Shown here: piece by piece, positions 4,937 to 5,758 of the stretch
Layout: the number at the start of each line of letters is the position of its first letter
Position numbering within the stretch: the first letter of the stretch is position 1
Assembly (NCBI GenBank): GCA_000432175.1
Contig: HF989412.1
Location: 1 to 5,758, forward strand
Reading direction: 5' to 3'
DNA: 5,758 nucleotides
Source: Eubacterium sp. CAG:786
Lineage (GTDB): Bacteria > Bacillota > Clostridia > Oscillospirales > Ruminococcaceae
Made by a program: the position numbers and the translations under genes
Notes under the pieces: model-generated
What the model was told of the DNA's origin: nothing
Databases searched by the model: none
What the model saw: the letters and a program-made list of their open reading frames with translations, nothing else

Positions 4937-5758
4937 TTATGTACGGTATTCCGCGTTTATCTTTACATATTCAAACGTAAGGTCGCAGCCCCATGCAATG
5001 GCTTCTCCCTCGCCGCAGTGCAGGTCAACGAGCACCTTGATTTCTTCCTCTGAGAGTATCTTCTTTGCATCTTCCTCAGAGAAGCTGATGCCCGCGCCGT
5101 TGGTGCATACCGTTATCTTGCCCTTTTCGCTCGCGAGTTCCACAGAAACCTTGGAGATGTCGAAATCAGCCTTTGCGTAACCGATAGCGCAGAGAATTCT
5201 GCCCCAGTTTGCGTCAGCAGCGAACATCGCAGCCTTTACCAGGCTGGAAGAAATAACGGACTTGGCAACGACCTTTGCGGTGTTCTCGTCCGGTGCTCCC
5301 TTAACGATGCATTCAAGCAGTTTTGTGGCGCCCTCGCCGTCGCGCGCGGTCTCGCGTGCGAGGTTCATCATAACGGCGTACAGCGCGTTTTCGAACTTCT
5401 CGTAGTTCTTGTCCTCAGCGGTGATTTCGGGGTTCTTTGCAAGACCGCTGCTCATGAGTATCAGCGTGTCGTTTGTGGAGGTGTCTCCGTCAACGCTCAC
5501 CATGCTGTAGGTCAGCTGGTTCACCTTGCGCAGCGCCTTTTCCAGCAGTTCGTGGCAGATAGCAACGTCAGTTGTGATGAAGCCCAGCATTGTAGCCATG
5601 TTGGGCGCGATCATTCCGCTGCCCTTGGAGATACCGCCGACATGGCACTTCCTGCCTTCGATCTCGAATTCCACTGCAAGTTCTTTCTTGCGGGTATCGG
5701 TGGTCATGATAGCTTCGCATGCGTCACCGCTTTTTTTGGGGGGAAGATCCTTTTCGAG
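4937..5758 (-). CDS. argJ: Glutamate N-acetyltransferase / ornithine acetyltransferase (ArgJ), C-terminal part, 5' end cut by window
   Basis: ArgJ moves the acetyl group of N-acetylornithine to glutamate, giving ornithine and N-acetylglutamate (fifth step and acetyl recycling); bifunctional members also use acetyl-CoA. The last 273 residues are visible. An internal ATG at 5707 begins the well-known MTTDT motif and is not the start: the frame stays open for 17 further codons (ending DACEAI before MTTDT) to the window edge, and full ArgJ is about 400 residues. The self-cleavage site is present: KGSGMIAPNMATML, with the nucleophile threonine encoded at 5593-5591, so the visible part spans the end of the alpha chain and the whole beta chain. 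VDGDTSTNDT (codons near 5499-5470) and the terminal INAEYRT are also typical. Whether it is bifunctional cannot be decided from sequence alone. It lies 16 bases upstream of argB. A run of six C then seven A (minus strand, 5743-5731) falls in its N-terminal part. Confidence 0.96.
   Translation of the reverse strand, partial: LEKDLPPKKSGDACEAIMTTDTRKKELAVEFEIEGRKCHVGGISKGSGMIAPNMATMLGFITTDVAICHELLEKALRKVNQLTYSMVSVDGDTSTNDTLILMSSGLAKNPEITAEDKNYEKFENALYAVMMNLARETARDGEGATKLLECIVKGAPDENTAKVVAKSVISSSLVKAAMFAADANWGRILCAIGYAKADFDISKVSVELASEKGKITVCTNGAGISFSEEDAKKILSEEEIKVLVDLHCGEGEAIAWGCDLTFEYVKINAEYRT
5731..5743 (-). repeat. C6-A7 homopolymer pair inside argJ
   Basis: On the minus strand six C are followed by seven A, read as CCC CCC AAA AAA A(GC), that is Pro-Pro-Lys-Lys-Ser. 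The downstream frame matches ArgJ perfectly and the upstream codons are open, so the frame appears intact. Such runs are prone to polymerase slippage and to sequencing error. Confidence 0.7.

Noticed and set aside
4937..5707. argJ read as starting at the ATG at 5707
   Set aside because: That Met is the first residue of the conserved internal MTTDT motif, the frame is open upstream, and a start there would remove most of the alpha chain.

Overview
The window is a stretch of a bacterial chromosome, almost certainly from an anaerobic Firmicute of the class Clostridia. The protein sequences look most like the Ruminococcus/Oscillospiraceae group. This placement is inferred from protein style, moderate GC, strong AGGAGG-type ribosome binding sites and the argJ-argB-argD-argF order; no database was searched. 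Coding density is very high. There is no stretch of 300 bases without a gene, and I see no RNA gene, mobile element, CRISPR array or prophage signature.

Layout: positions 1-488 (+) hold the 3' end of rarA (mgsA), the replication-associated recombination AAA+ ATPase. It converges on, and overlaps by 11 bases, a minus-strand gene (478-1398) for a 306-residue protein with three S1-type RNA-binding domains. Positions 1399-1524 form a compact intergenic region with a strong intrinsic terminator for the arginine operon. Its U-tract runs into a probable promoter for the S1 gene. Positions 1525-5758 (all minus strand, transcribed right to left) carry the distal part of an arginine biosynthesis operon in transcription order: argJ (5' end outside the window), argB, argD, a small GNAT acetyltransferase gene, and argF. 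Gaps are 16, 13, -4 and 15 bases, which argues for one transcript ending at the terminator at 1478-1508. argC probably lies upstream of argJ, beyond the right edge; it is not visible.

Working together: ArgJ transfers the acetyl group from N-acetylornithine back to glutamate (and may also make N-acetylglutamate from acetyl-CoA). ArgB phosphorylates N-acetylglutamate. The product is reduced by ArgC (not seen), and ArgD transaminates it to N-acetylornithine. ArgJ releases ornithine, and ArgF carbamoylates it to citrulline. ArgB has the N-terminal extension typical of arginine-inhibited, hexameric acetylglutamate kinases, so it is the likely feedback point. The GNAT gene between argD and argF is the only non-canonical member. 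It is translationally coupled to argD by an ATGA overlap with no ribosome binding site of its own, and its substrate is unknown.

I found no sign of a new defence, mobile or otherwise undescribed system. The points most worth a second look are the GNAT gene in the arginine operon, the terminator/promoter fusion, and the rarA/S1 convergent overlap.
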